Positions 20,643-31,477 of a stretch of 64,000 nt of DNA are shown here, in pieces. The first letter of the stretch is position 1. Each line of letters begins with the position of its first letter. This DNA comes from Phytophthora colocasiae (taxonomy: Eukaryota; Oomycota; Peronosporomycetes; Peronosporales; Peronosporaceae). The notes below the pieces were generated by a model. The model saw nothing but the letters and a program-made list of their open reading frames with translations. It searched no databases and was not told where the DNA came from. Position numbers and translations under genes: made by a program. The stretch covers positions 434,001 to 498,000 of the forward strand of contig JAGKQI010000090.1 in NCBI GenBank assembly GCA_018806915.1. The letters are read 5' to 3'.

Positions 20643-23071
20643 TTAAATATCTGTCCGTCGCTCTTGGGTGTTGTACAGGTAATGAGCAGTCTGAGGCACC
20701 CCACTTCTCGTACTCCGCAAGCCATCTTGGCCAATGCTCATGAACATGTTCACGTGGCTGGTTGGTACTCCCTGAGAGCGCAACAAATCACCAAGCTGCG
20801 AAAGTACCACTGTCGCGTTTGCCATCGTCACAGTGTTGGTGGGGCTTATGTTGGCACCAGTGTTGCCACTCAAGAATGGATGTTGCAACAACCCGCCTTC
20901 TCCATCAATTGGCGGTCGGAGACGATGATCTCGCTGCAAGCAGGAGCGAATCACATCTTCTAGTTCCCTATTCTGCAATGGCGGGAACGGAATAGGAACG
21001 GAAGGGTCAATGATGCAACGGAACTTCTCGATGATGCTGGGAACGTCGGCGAACGGGGGTTTCGAGTACACGATCTGGTAGAGAATGCACCCCAACGACC
21101 AAATGTCGCTTGCGCGCCCAACCTAGAATCAGAATAATGGTATTAGTTTCTTTCTTTACAGTTCGCCGCACTGTAGACGTCAGCCGTACCTTCATTTTAC
21201 CCTTAGGGTCACGCTGGCCGTTAGGTGTTGTGTTTCCCTGAATCGCCTCTGGGGACATGAAATTGACCGTACCAATCTGGCTGTCACGCTCGATATTCGT
21301 CGTGTCGTTTGAAATTGTCTTTGCAATTCCAAAGTCAATCAACTTCAGCGCACCGTTCACAAACAAGAAGTTGGCTGGTTTCAAATCGCCTAGTCCGACA
21401 TAAAATACTACAAGTAAGCACGACAACACTCACCACACTTGCTATAAACCACTTCAATCGTACCGTGAATAATTCGCTTTTGATGAATGGCGTTCACAGC
21501 TTTAAGCATTTGGGACCAAATCACTCGCAACATATTTTCATCCATGTCGCCCTTCAAGGCGCTAAGGCGCTCGCTAAGGTCAATTTCGCCGTGCTCCATT
21601 ACCTACAAAAATATTCAATCAGATATCCGCGCATATATCATTACCACAATGCTAGGACATACCACATTGATCTGGCGCTGTTGGAGGTCTTGCTCAGCAG
21701 CGATAAGCCTGATGATATGTGGGTTTCCTTGCAGTTTCTTGAGCAGATTGATCTCATTAGTGTACTGGGCAATGCTTTGAACATCAAGCTTTTTTAGTTT
21801 GATTTTCTTCAGTGCGTAAATCTTCAGATCTGGTCCCAGCATTCGATAGACTTTACTGCTTCCACCACTTCCGATCTGCTCCAGCTTAATGTACCTCTGC
21901 CCATTGATCTACATATTGATAAGAGCAGAGGCAATCAGTTCTGCCTCATTTAACACGAGCAAAATTAAGGTAAAACTTACCACAACTCTGCTCGTCAACG
22001 ATTCCAACGCATCTTGTGATATTGTGGAGCTCATTGAAGCCACAGGTGGGGATGATGCCGAAGATACAGAGTCTGGTGAGCTCAAATCAGCAAACTTGCT
22101 CGCTGCAGCTATGCCTGGTTCAAGGTGCTGGCGCTTTGGAGATCGATAGTGGTCGGTTGCACGTGACGTATTGTTCGGTCGCGTTTGTGATTCTGACCGC
22201 GCTGCGCTAGACTTGATTTCCCATGGAAACGGTCGGTGTGCTCGTGGAGAGCGATGGCCAATATTTTCGGGAGTCGAAGGCTTCTTGCTCGCTATGGTTG
22301 TGTCCACCGAAACTGGCGATACTTTTTTGCTTTCCGGCGGTAGCTCCACTCTCGTGGTCTTTGTTGACGATAGTTTGTCACTTTTTTTCTCGGGTTCTTT
22401 TTCTTCAACTGGAGATTTGAATGTCACGGCCACTGCAGGTTTTTCTGGATGATCACCTGTAGCTTCGGAATTCTTGCTGCCAGTTAAGGTGTCTTGGAGA
22501 TCCGTTTTCCTCTTGAGTTTAATCTTGTCTAGTACTTTATCTGGATCCCACGTTAAGATGTGCGAAATGTCCCCCAAAACGAGCTTGCTCTTTTTCTTCA
22601 CTTCGGAATTGGTCGGAGGAGAGTTGCTTGTGGGTTTTAACGCTTCCTGAATATATGTGTTGGGTATAAGAATAATCAAATGTCTTCACTATAACGCACG
22701 AACCTTTATCGGGGTCATCCGTTTGTCCGGCACAGCCGAAGGTGCTTGGCTCCCCATCATAGCGTCATCGTCATCATCTTCGTCGTCGTCATTGTCACTC
22801 TGATTCATACTAGAGGTCATTACTCGAAGCGGTGGGCCACCTGCATAAATGAAAAATCATCAGATCGCAAATTATGATAACACACCACAACAGTCTCCAT
22901 ACAAAGCTGAAATCGCACGGGTTGGCGATGTGTCTTTCTGGACGTAGACTGCGACTTATGGGTTGGTCTCGTCGGGAGTGGCGGCGTCGTGAGCATCGGT
23001 GATTTGTTCGTAGTACGTTTGTCTGGACTGTAAAGTGGCGGCTGGTTCTCCTTATCCTCAGGCGCCTCCAT
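20643..23071 (-). pseudogene. MPS1/TTK kinase duplicate lacking the TPR domain
   Basis: The ATG at 23071 begins the same [13 protein letters not shown] start as the intact gene. After SPDK the frame jumps directly to [12 protein letters not shown], which in the intact gene lies about 300 codons downstream. The deletion is in phase and removes the TPR domain and intron 1. The kinase exons downstream have the same splice sites and catalytic residues as the intact copy, and each exon is open. However, one base is missing just before the next donor site (around 22893-22898; TATGGAGACTGTTGTG against TACGGAGAAATGTTGTG). That makes the next exon reach TAA after VAHRFE. Without a compensating splice the kinase is not made from this start; a later ATG could still give a bare kinase. 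Most likely a pseudogene. Confidence 0.8.
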
Positions 23072-23440
23072 GGCGATCTTGCGACGCGTAGGCTGATGCG
23101 ACAGCGAAGCCTCATGCGGGCGCTTGCGGCCTCCTCCGCGGCCAGACGCGTCGTTGCTGGTCGCTATGGTGGCCGGTGCTCGTTCCTGCGGAATGGGAAA
23201 GTGATGGTCTTTTTGTATTTTGAGTTTTGATTGGTTGTTATTGGTGATCTGTTTTTTTACAAATGAAAAGGAAGATAGATTTTGGGCCAACCGAGAGTGG
23301 CTTCAACAGTTTAATTCAGTCAGTACGTGTACCGCATCGCCCCTATCATTGCCGACATGGTGGATTGTGGTTATGCAAAGCATGTGTAATGGGGAAGGGG
23401 TAAATTACAAAGATTTAGCTGCCAGCACATGAAGAATTAT

Positions 23441-23749
23441 CTAGTCCTTCTCTTCATCGCACGTAAGGTCCTGCTCTTCTCGCACTGATCCGCCGACAAC
23501 CCCCAATTTCTTCAGCTTTTCGACCAATTCAGGAATATCTATGTCGCTGTCCGAAGTTTCGTCTTCATGTACTCGTGTATCACCAAGAAAACCAACTCGG
23601 GCAAATCCTCCTACTGTTGTCAGGCTCTCTATCGCTTTGCTAGTGTCGTGAACAAGGTCCAGAAAAAGCAGTTGGTGCTTATATGTAAATGACGTACGGC
23701 TGTAGGTTTTTGGCTTCCTACCCGTGCCAGTGATGCATTGGCGCCCCAT
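23441..23749 (-). pseudogene. Transposase N-terminal fragment, left arm
   Basis: 102 codons beginning MGRQCITGTGRKPKTYSRTS, then FTYKHQLLFLDLVHDTSKAIE, a helix-turn-helix-like stretch, then an acidic segment (DETSDSDIDIPELVEKLKKLGVV). It looks like the DNA-binding start of a pogo/mariner-type transposase; the catalytic part is missing. The mirror copy is at 24192-24479. The two differ by a few residues (YKHQ/FKHK) and by an indel near the 3' end. Confidence 0.45.
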
Positions 23750-23922
23750 ACCGGTAGCAGATCTGGATCACGAAGCAGAATCAAAAATGAGTGTCAGCTA
23801 CGTTTTAGCTGCGCCGGTATAGCATTTTAGTGCGGGCAGTAACCCCAAACGACGGCAATCAAAGCAGATCTGGATCACGGAGATCATCTGTTGAGGTTTA
23901 CTGCCCGCACTAAAATGCTATA

Positions 23923-23997
23923 CCGGCATCGCCCCTATCATTGCCGACGTTTTCTCATTGCCGACTTGGTCTGTCGGCAATGATAGGGGCGATGCGG
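23923..23997. mobile_element. 75-bp micro-MITE made of two terminal repeats
   Basis: Two copies of the 25-bp terminal repeat (CCG(g)CATCGCCCCTATC...) face each other with about 25 bp between them and TA on each outer side (23921-23922 and 23998-23999). It is nested in the centre of the fold-back element and shares its termini. Confidence 0.7.
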
Positions 23998-24191
23998 TAT
24001 GCAGTATATATGGCTGTAGGTTTTTGGCTTCCTACCCGTGCCAGTGATGCATTGGCGCCCCAAAGCAGATCTGGATCACGGAGATCATCTGTTGAGGGTT
24101 ACTGCCCGCACTAAAATGCTATACCGGCGCAGCTAAAACGTAGCTGACACTCATTTTTGATTCTGCTTCGTGATCCAGATCTGCTACCGGT

Positions 24192-24479
24192 ATGGGGCGC
24201 CAATGCATCACTGGCACGGGTAGGAAGCCAAAAACCTACAGCCGCACGTCATTTACATTTAAGCACAAACTGCTTTTTCTGGACCTTGTTCACGACACTA
24301 GCAAAGCGATAGAGAGCCTGACAACAGTAGGAGGATTTGCCCGAGTTGGTTTTCTTGGTGATACACGAGTACATGAAGACGAAACTTCGGACAGCGACAT
24401 AGATATTCCTGAACTGGTCGAAAAGCTGAAGAAATTGGGGGTTGTCAGTGCGAGAAGAGCAGGACCTTACGTGCGATGA
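24192..24479 (+). pseudogene. Transposase N-terminal fragment, right arm
   Basis: Mirror copy of the left-arm fragment, 95 codons, same start MGRQCITGTGRK. It diverges after KKLGVV by a frameshift (SARRAGPYVR and stop). No catalytic domain. Confidence 0.45.
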
Positions 24480-25333
24480 AGAGAAGGACTAGATAATTCT
24501 TCATGTGCTGGCAGCTAAATCTTTGTAATTTACCCCTTCCCCATTACACATGCTTTGCATAACCACAATCCACCATGTCGGCAAGGATACATATAGGGGC
24601 GATGCGGTACACTTTCTGCGTAATCGCCGTATGTTCATACACGCTTTGTCATTTTCCCGCACCATTAGAATACATGTAACATCTTACGGTAAGAGGCTCT
24701 TAGTTCTTACTAAGAGCCAACAAAGCAATACGTGCAATTCAGCTACGTAGGTACATAACTCTCCGAAGCTTATGGGAACTCAAAACCATGTCGCACACTT
24801 GGACTTTGGAGCAGATCACTTCAAGATCATAGTGGCTCATAATCAGGATGTCAGAGACGTCCTCAACGTTCAGGTCACAATCGAAAACGCGTCCAAGCAG
24901 ACACAGCAAACCTTCTAAACCATGGCAGCCCAACAGCCCCAGCTCTACATCTACGACTTCTGTCCCTTCAGTTGCCGCGCACGCGTTGCTCTGGGCCTCA
25001 AGAAGGTCAAGTATGACGTCGTGTTCATGGCATTCGACGATGTCGCTACCCCCACGGGTCTGGTGGGCACCAAAGCGGTTCCTATCTTCGTGCCTGTAGG
25101 CGATAAAGCTTTCACCGAGAGTTGGGACGTCGTGAGATACGTGGACAAGCACTACGGTGACGGCCCCATCATCAAGGAGGCTTCGGGTCGTGAGGATCTC
25201 GCCAAGTGGATCGAATCCGCTATGCCTGCATTGAACGTGCTGTACAACCCGCGCCTTTATGCTGCCCCATTGCCGGAGTTCACGCTTCGTGCGTCACGTG
25301 AGTTCTTCAAGGAGAAGCGGGAGGCGTCAATGC

Positions 25334-25533
25334 TGTTGGATTGTGCATCGAGACCTGGCGCAGTTTGAAGAAAGATTGAGCAGCAGGGAACCAGGTCGCT
25401 GTATGAGAGAGAGGCCATGAGTGTTGGTCAGTGCTCTGGTAGGAGCAACTAACACCAAGTAATTCAGTCTTCATATTTCTCCCTATTCATCAGGAGCTCG
25501 TCGGAGCTATTGCAGCTTGTCGGAATCACAACA
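25334..25533 (+). repeat. Left LTR of copia-1
   Basis: 200 bp, TG...CA ends. Its last 31 bases contain one arm (25503-25520) of an 18-bp stem that closes around the primer-binding site. Confidence 0.95.
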
Positions 25534-25546
25534 GGGTTATGAGCCC
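25534..25546 (+). promoter_or_regulatory. Primer-binding site, half-tRNA-iMet type (copia-1)
   Basis: GGGTTATGAGCCC starts directly after the LTR. It is complementary to the anticodon stem-loop of eukaryotic initiator tRNA-Met (GGGCTCATAACCC), the half-tRNA primer type known from Drosophila copia. The ATG inside it opens a short frame (MSPTSCNSST) that is the remaining gag start. Confidence 0.85.
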
Positions 25547-25569
25547 AACAAGCTGCAATAGCTCCACTG

Positions 25570-25662
25570 AAAAAAACATCCTCCAGATACATCACCTTCT
25601 GTTGAAATGACCACTGAAGTAAATGGCGAACAGAAGGTGATGTATCTGGAGGATGTTTTTTT
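25570..25662. repeat. 34-bp perfect palindrome at the gag deletion junction
   Basis: Arms 25570-25603 and 25629-25662 are perfect reverse complements with a 25-nt loop. It sits where gag and protease should be, so it marks the deletion junction. Confidence 0.95.
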
Positions 25663-28600
25663 ACATTCCGGGAGCTGAATTTGGACTCTTTTCACCCGGA
25701 TTGGCACATGAACAAGGGTTTGACTTCACGTTTGATCATGACACTCAGGACTTCGCTATACTTTGGGAAGGAAGAGCCGTGGCTCTAGCGAAGCCACAAG
25801 AAGCAACTTGGGGTTTCTTAGGAGTGCATCCAGGACAGTCAAGAGTGGAGCGGCCGGTTGATCGTCGTCCACTGGCAAATGTTACAGTAGCCGATGGAGT
25901 TGGTACTTTGGCATTATGGCACGAGCGCATGTGTCATATTTGCCCTCAATATCTGAAAACTATGGTGGATAAGGGGCTAGTGAAGGGCATGATGCTGACC
26001 CAGCGTCACCGGGATATCTGCGATGCTTGTCACTTAGGAAAGCAGAAGAAGAAAGGTTACCGCAAGAAACTTGACAGAGCAACAAAATGGCCGAATCAAG
26101 TGGTGTATGCGGACCTGTTAATCCCCAGTAAGGACAATCGGACTCGGTATGAAGCCGTACTAGTTGTAATGGACGGATATTCTAGATTCGTGAAAGTGTA
26201 CTTGTTGACGAGCAAGGAGAGTCCCATTGTGAACAAGCACTTGCAGGAGTACATACTTTGGGCTGAGCGCCAAGCCGGACGGGATGGTGACGGTGCTGAT
26301 TACAAAGTGAAGCAAGTACTGACGGACAAAGGTGGTGAATTCATTAACAGAGGGATGGAAAACTGGTACGCAAGGAGAGGAATTGAGCACATCCGTGTGG
26401 GTCAAAGAGTTCACAGTTGAACTTGTGTGAACGAACTCATCAATCTTTGGTGGATATGATGAAAACCACGATGTTGCATGCAGGATTGCCTCGGAGCTTG
26501 TGGCCAGAAGCCCTACGGAATGCGGTATACGTGAAGAATCGAGTATACAATCGCGGGACTCAAGGAGTACCGTATGAGATGATGTTCAGGATGAAACCTG
26601 ACGTGCATCACATTCGAAAGTTTGGATCGTTGGCGTATGTACACGTGCCAGTGACATCAGGAAGACGCAAACATGACAACAATGCGAAGATTGGTTTTGT
26701 GCTAGGATATGAGGAGGATGTTGTAGGCTGTAAAGTTTACTTCCCAGAGGAGCACACCGCCAAGTTCGTGTCGGACCTACGTGTGGCTGAAGATGTAGTG
26801 TACAAAGACCGTCATGATAATGCTGTAGACGAAGATGATCTGAGTCGTTGCACTTCACACGGCGTGAAGATCAGGACGTCGAACAGGAAACCATCTCAGA
26901 GCTGGAGATGGCTACATCCTGGACACAGTCCATGTTTAGCGAGCAAAACACCGAACGGTCTGTTGAGCTCGTGGGAGGCGAAATGGATGTAGTGGCTGAC
27001 AGAGCTCGAGAAGGGCGTCAAGCATGTAGACACGATCTCGCAAGAACTGGAGACTCGGCAGGACGACGTTGGAAGCACAAGAGAACTTAGTAGAGGTTCT
27101 TGAACCCGAAATCGAGAGTGATGGTCACGGTGATGAAGCTTCACGTGGTGAGTCAGTTGTTGTTCGCAGTCTTAGTGCTTGCGTTCCGGAAAGTGATGAG
27201 GAAAGTGGATCTGGAGATCAGAGAGCTGATGACAGTCCAGGAGATAAGAATGAAGACGTTGAATCTGTGGCGGAACGCGTGGTTCATCGGTAGCAGAACA
27301 ACGTGGAGGAGGATGAGGAAGAAGGATCGCTGGTTGATGACAACATTACTGTGCAAGTGGGTTTTCGTTTGATGAGAAGATAATCTCAGTGGAAAATGAC
27401 AACATGTCAAGTGCGATTGGACTTGAAGAGGACTTGGAAACAAGCAATTGGTTGGAGGATGAATTGAATGAGCATTACCATGTAGTTGTGGAGAAGGATA
27501 ACGCACAAACCGTGGATGCTAGTGCTCAAATTACCCCAACTGCTGCCCGAGAAACTGGAAAACGTGCACACCGCGATGAAACTCAGTCAGAGGAGGATCG
27601 TGTTGAGCATGAGGCAGATAAACCAGAGGTGAAGAGGACTCGAACTGGACTTCGAGAGACGCATGAAAGACGTCGGCCTCAACGGTTTGATGACTTTGTT
27701 ATGTGTGCTACGTCCTCACGGATCCTGGACGGAAACGGAAAGCCTATTCGCGCATGTGAGGTGAAAATCCCCAGGAACAGACGTGAAGCACTACGGTCAA
27801 AGTGGGCAAACTATTGGCTGGAAGCAGAAACAGAAGAGATCGCTGCACTGAAAGCGAAGGGAGTTATCCAAGAGATTCCAAATGAGGAAATTCCTGAAGA
27901 TGCTAAACCGGTGAGCACGATGTGGGTCTATGCATTGAAGTCGGATCACCAAGGATACGTGATCAGATTCAAGGCTCGAATTGTGGCGTTGGGGAATCAC
28001 CAACGACCAGGCATTGACTTCAAGGAGACCTTCGCGCCTGTAGCCAGAATGGCATCGTTCCGACTGTTGTTGGGATTGGCTGCACTACTGGAGTTAGAGG
28101 TTTATGGTGGAGACGTGAACACTGCCTACCTCAACGCCTGGCTAGGGGATACGTCAGTATCTACACTCCATCAGTGGATATCCGTGCAGAGTGAATGGAC
28201 ATTCCTACGTTGTACTCAAGGCTCTATGGACTAAGACAATCGGGTCGAGAATGGAACTCGGAACTAAATGATTGGTTCATCCAGCGTGGATACCAGAGGT
28301 CGTTGACGGAGCCGTGTCTGTACTACCTGTTCGAGGATGACACGATTGTATACGTATTAGTATACGTCGATGACATTTTAGTGGCAACAAACAGCAAGCA
28401 GTTCAAGGATCAGTTGTTCATGGACTTGGACAACACGTACGGTCTTAAGGATCAAGGGCTGTTGACACAGTACTTGGGTGTGGAAGTGACACACACTCCG
28501 GAGGTACATCATGATCAACCAAGGCAAGTATGCAAGAGAGATTCTGGGAAAGTTGGGTTTTGAGAATGCTCACGCAGTGGGGAATCAATGGAAGTAAACT

Positions 28601-29326
28601 CCCGGCTTATACCTCTTGGAGAGAAGAGTGTGCTGACAGCAGCTTTCCGTACCGTGAGGCTGTTGGCATGCTCATGTACCTGGCTACTAGTACCAGGCCG
28701 GACCTGGCTTTCGTCTTGGGCCAGCTGAGTCGCTGCGTGGCGAATCCTTCGTCGAAGCATATTGGGACTCTAAAGAGAGTGTTGCGCTACTTGGCAGGGA
28801 CTCTAGACTATGGTATTAAGTACGAGAAGAAGAACAACTCAAAGGAGGTTGGTGTTGCAGGAGCTACTGCGACAGTGATTGGGCTAACGACCCAGATCAA
28901 GGAAGAGCACCACTGGATTCGTGTTTACGCTTGCCTGGTGGAGCTGTAGCGTGGATGTCACGACGGCAATCTGTCATTGCTTTGTCGACCGCAGAGGCGG
29001 AGTACATTGCAGCGTGCGAGGCCACGATGGAGGCGGTTGCTGGGAAAAATGTTTTACAGGAGCTTTTACCGCAGCATAAGGTGAAACTGCGTGTGGGAAT
29101 TGACAATCAAGCGGCTCACGTGATGGCAACTAATCCTACCTACAGCAGACGCACTCGCCACATTGAATTGCGGTGGCATTACGTTCGGGAACAAGTGCAA
29201 AAGGGCACTGTGGAGTTGCACAAGGTGAAGGGTGAAACGAACCCGGCTGACACGTTCACCAAGCCTCTTGACAAGAAGCGACTGAAAATGTTGTTGCAAA
29301 TTGCAGGGATTGGAGAAGCAGAGTAG
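25653..29326 (+). pseudogene. Copia-1 pol: integrase, reverse transcriptase, RNase H
   Basis: In order: end of protease/linker (EFGLFSPGL...), GAG-pre-integrase zinc motif (LWHERMCHICPQYL, CDACHLGK), integrase core (VYADLL, LTDKGGEFINRG) to 26420, integrase tail after a frameshift (NLCERTHQSLVDMMKTTMLHA; 26417-26992), a degraded linker, RT from 27389 (STMWVYALKSD, RFKARIVALGNHQ, FAPVARMASFRLLL), the YVDDILVA catalytic box near 28360, and RNase H (SLSTAEAEYIAACEA; RRHIELRWHYVREQ; NPADTFTKPL) ending 29326. At least four frame breaks occur. It can only have moved with proteins from another copy. Confidence 0.9.
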
Positions 29327-29373
29327 TCGAAGACCCGTGTTCGACCTCGAAAACCGATCTTCGAGAAGGGCGT

Positions 29374-29578
29374 GTTGGATTGTGCATCGAGACCTGGCGC
29401 AGTTTGAAGAAAGATTGAGCAGCAGGGAACCAGGTCGCTGTATGAGAGAGGGCAAAGGCCCATGAGTGTTGGTCAGTGCTCTGGTAGGAGCAACTAACAC
29501 CAAGTAATTCAGTCTTCATATTTCTCCCTATTCATCAGGAGCTCGTCGGAGCTATTGCAGCTTGTCGGAATCACAACA
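29374..29578 (+). repeat. Right LTR of copia-1
   Basis: 205 bp; same as the left LTR except for a small indel region (GAGGGCAAAGGCCC against GAGAGGCC). Confidence 0.95.
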
Positions 29579-29840
29579 AATGCCGCTTAGCGAGGCGCTC
29601 GCTAAGACCCCCGAGCTGGTGCAGCAGGTGAATGAACTGCTCAAGGAGCTGGAAACTTTACTCCACTCTAGTCACTCGGTGAACGAGGAGCTGAGCTACG
29701 ACGACCTCGATCTATTTGGCCGTCTGCGCGCTCTTACACTTGTGAAAGGTATTGAGTGGCCCGCGAAGGTGCGTGCGTTCATGGAGTACTTCTCCCAGGA
29801 GGGAGACGTGCCGCTTTACGACAATGTCGTCAAGATCTAA

Positions 29841-30415
29841 TGTGAATACAGTGGCACAAAATATGACTGTTTCTTCGAGGACACACGCACACCACTAGCA
29901 TGGGGAAAGCAGTGTTGCTTGGTCGGAGCTTGCACGAGCTAGCTCCTCAAAAGGCCTCACAGTCTTAGCCAAATGCGCCTTCCAACTCAAAACGCGCCAC
30001 GAATGTATTTAAACAATATTTTTAATACTCCCGGGGTTTAGAAAAAAAAGTTGTTGTAATGTATGTCCTTATTGTGCGATGTGCGATGTGCTTCGTCATC
30101 CGGCCCACCAAGCAGGCTCTGTTGCTGACTGCACTGTCTGGTGGGTTACAGCTATGTTCGGGACATACTTTCTAGATGGTAGGCATTCGAAAAAACAATT
30201 CACAATCACAATCAACCTTTAATATCCAAGCCAGTAATTTCGTGTCTGCAATTTGTCTGTTTGTTTGGATGTAGCGCTGCTACAGTAGCAGGTCTGGTGA
30301 TGACGATCGTGAGTCAACAATGATCACAACCGTGACTGATGCACTCAATGCTACGTGTTTGAACTATTTGCAGACTCAATAAGCGGTGGTAGTTCTCGAT
30401 TCGTACTTTTACTCT
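29841..30415. other. Intergenic, between Grx2 and aquaporin 3' ends
   Basis: No gene. Both flanking genes end here, so it probably holds two 3' UTRs. A stretch at 30190-30270 (TCACAATCACAATCAACCTT...) resembles 45264-45345 upstream of the second aquaporin, a trace of shared ancestry. Confidence 0.45.
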
Positions 30416-31477
30416 TTAGTATTCGGATGGGTCATGCGGGTGCTGTACTTGCACGAGAAGCTCGTACGCCCCGGCACCAATTACACCGCCGATGAGCGGG
30501 GCGAACATTGGGATCAAGAAGTAGCAGCTGTTCTCCGTGAAAACCTTGGAGCCGTAGCCCGCGAAGAAGGTGAGCAGGCGAGGTGAGAAGTCCCGAGCCG
30601 GGTTCATCGCGTAGCCCGTGTTCATACCGAAACTCATACCCAGAGCCATGATCATAAGCGCGATGGCGAACGGTGTACCAACGGTGCCGGGCGAACGGTT
30701 GCGCTGGTCCGTGATAGCATAGATACACAGCAGAAGCATTGCAGTAGCCAACAGTTCCGTGTAGAACGCAGTCAGATTGCTAATCTCCGGGTTCGGGTGG
30801 GTCGCGAAGTTGTGGTACATAGTCTCTTTGTTCGGATCAGCTTTGTGTAGACGTTGGTAGTCGAGCAGGTAGATCGCAAACGCTCCAACAAAAGCTCCAA
30901 GGAACTGCGCAGCTACGTAACCAGGTACCTTACGCCAAGCGAGACGACCGTACACAGCGTGGGCCAGTGTGACGGATGGATTCATGTGGGCACCACTCAC
31001 ACCTTCCGAGCAGTAAACGCCCATAAGAATGGCAATCCCCCATGCCATATTGATACTGAGCCACGTGCCTTCCTTTTCCCCTGATAGCACCACTTGGTTG
31101 TTAACGCCCATGCCGAACGAGATCATAACAAAGGTGCCGAGAAACTCGGAGTAGCACTCGCGTAAATGGGGGTTCGTAGTGACAAACCATTGCTTGTGGT
31201 GGTCTTCGTCGCGGTCGTATTGACTTCGATTCGTGTGGTGCAGCGAGCGCTCGCAACGGTCAACCTGGCGTGGGGAGTAAGGTGTGTCTGGGTACTGAGC
31301 GTAGGTGCCGTTCGACTTGTTAGCGACGTCAATGACTGGTTGTGTGGTGGCTGTATAGCTCGACTCCATACTGCAAATCGACTCGTTGCCGTTGTAGTTC
31401 GAGGGAGAATTCAAAAATGAGTTGGTGATGCGAATTGAAGGCCAAGAGGTCGCTCGTGGGCTCGTGTCTACGACCAT
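30416..31477 (-). CDS. Aquaglyceroporin-type MIP channel (cluster member 1)
   Basis: Intronless, 353 residues from ATG 31477. MIP channels pass water, glycerol and small neutral solutes through the membrane. About 105 hydrophilic N-terminal residues include HHTNRSQ, a motif shared with members 3 and 4. Then come six membrane spans with the two half-helix motifs: first box GAHMNPSVT (N-P-S instead of N-P-A), second box GYAMNPARDFSPR (N-P-A, with the Arg of the selectivity filter and the Asp typical of glycerol-permeable members). It is the only cluster member on the minus strand, 14 kb from the others. No damage seen. A later start at MESSY is possible. Confidence 0.92.
   Translation of the reverse strand: MVVDTSPRATSWPSIRITNSFLNSPSNYNGNESICSMESSYTATTQPVIDVANKSNGTYAQYPDTPYSPRQVDRCERSLHHTNRSQYDRDEDHHKQWFVTTNPHLRECYSEFLGTFVMISFGMGVNNQVVLSGEKEGTWLSINMAWGIAILMGVYCSEGVSGAHMNPSVTLAHAVYGRLAWRKVPGYVAAQFLGAFVGAFAIYLLDYQRLHKADPNKETMYHNFATHPNPEISNLTAFYTELLATAMLLLCIYAITDQRNRSPGTVGTPFAIALMIMALGMSFGMNTGYAMNPARDFSPRLLTFFAGYGSKVFTENSCYFLIPMFAPLIGGVIGAGAYELLVQVQHPHDPSEY

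Larger units (their letters stand above)
23332..24607. mobile_element. Fold-back mariner-like element with TA target sites
   Basis: Starts CCGCATCGCCCCTATCATTG and ends with its reverse complement, with TA on both sides (23330-23331 and 24608-24609). Both halves carry the same sequence in opposite directions: about 420 bp of each arm encode the same protein fragment (minus 23749-23441; plus 24192-24479). The centre holds further inverted copies of a segment with 'ACTGCCCGCACTAAAATGC' and a 75-bp mini-element. TA duplication and terminal repeats point to the Tc1/mariner/pogo superfamily. It has no complete transposase. Confidence 0.75.
20560..24753. repeat. Segmental duplication, copy B (MPS1 pseudogene)
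   Basis: Matches 2694-6515. Differences seen: a deletion of about 950 bp joining positions equivalent to 5180 and 6130, several base changes and small indels, and insertion of the fold-back element 23332-24607. The duplicated block ends at about 24753, a few bases before the 5' flank of the Grx2 gene. Confidence 0.9.
25334..29578 (+). mobile_element. Ty1/copia LTR retrotransposon, gag-deleted (copia-1)
   Basis: LTRs 25334-25533 and 29374-29578 (TGTTGG...ACAACA) are flanked by the 5-bp target duplication AATGC (25329-25333 and 29579-29583). The primer site follows the left LTR, and a purine-rich GAGAAGGGCG precedes the right LTR. The internal part begins near the end of protease, so gag and most of PR are missing, replaced by a 93-bp palindromic junction. 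Pol order (GAG-pre, integrase, RT, RNase H) is copia-type. The LTRs differ mainly by a 5-bp indel, so insertion is recent. Confidence 0.95.
24922..29840 (+). pseudogene. Glutaredoxin-2-like gene split by a copia element
   Basis: The 5' part (24922-25333) encodes a thioredoxin-fold start with the Cys motif YDFCPFSCRAR, then VPIFVPVGDKAFTESWDVVRYVD and the linker to a helical domain. The 3' part (29579-29840, counting one copy of the target duplication) continues exactly in frame (EAS-MPLSEALAKTPELV) to PLYDNVVKI and stop. Removing the element and one AATGC copy restores one uninterrupted frame of about 224 codons, so the insertion is young and the gene had no other visible damage. Grx2 proteins are GST-like enzymes using glutathione for disulfide reduction. 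The active site here is C-P-F-S-C, compared with C-P-Y-C in the E. coli enzyme. With the 4.2 kb insert the gene is presumably null. Two other partial copies lie at 331-655 and 34800-34996. Confidence 0.85.
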
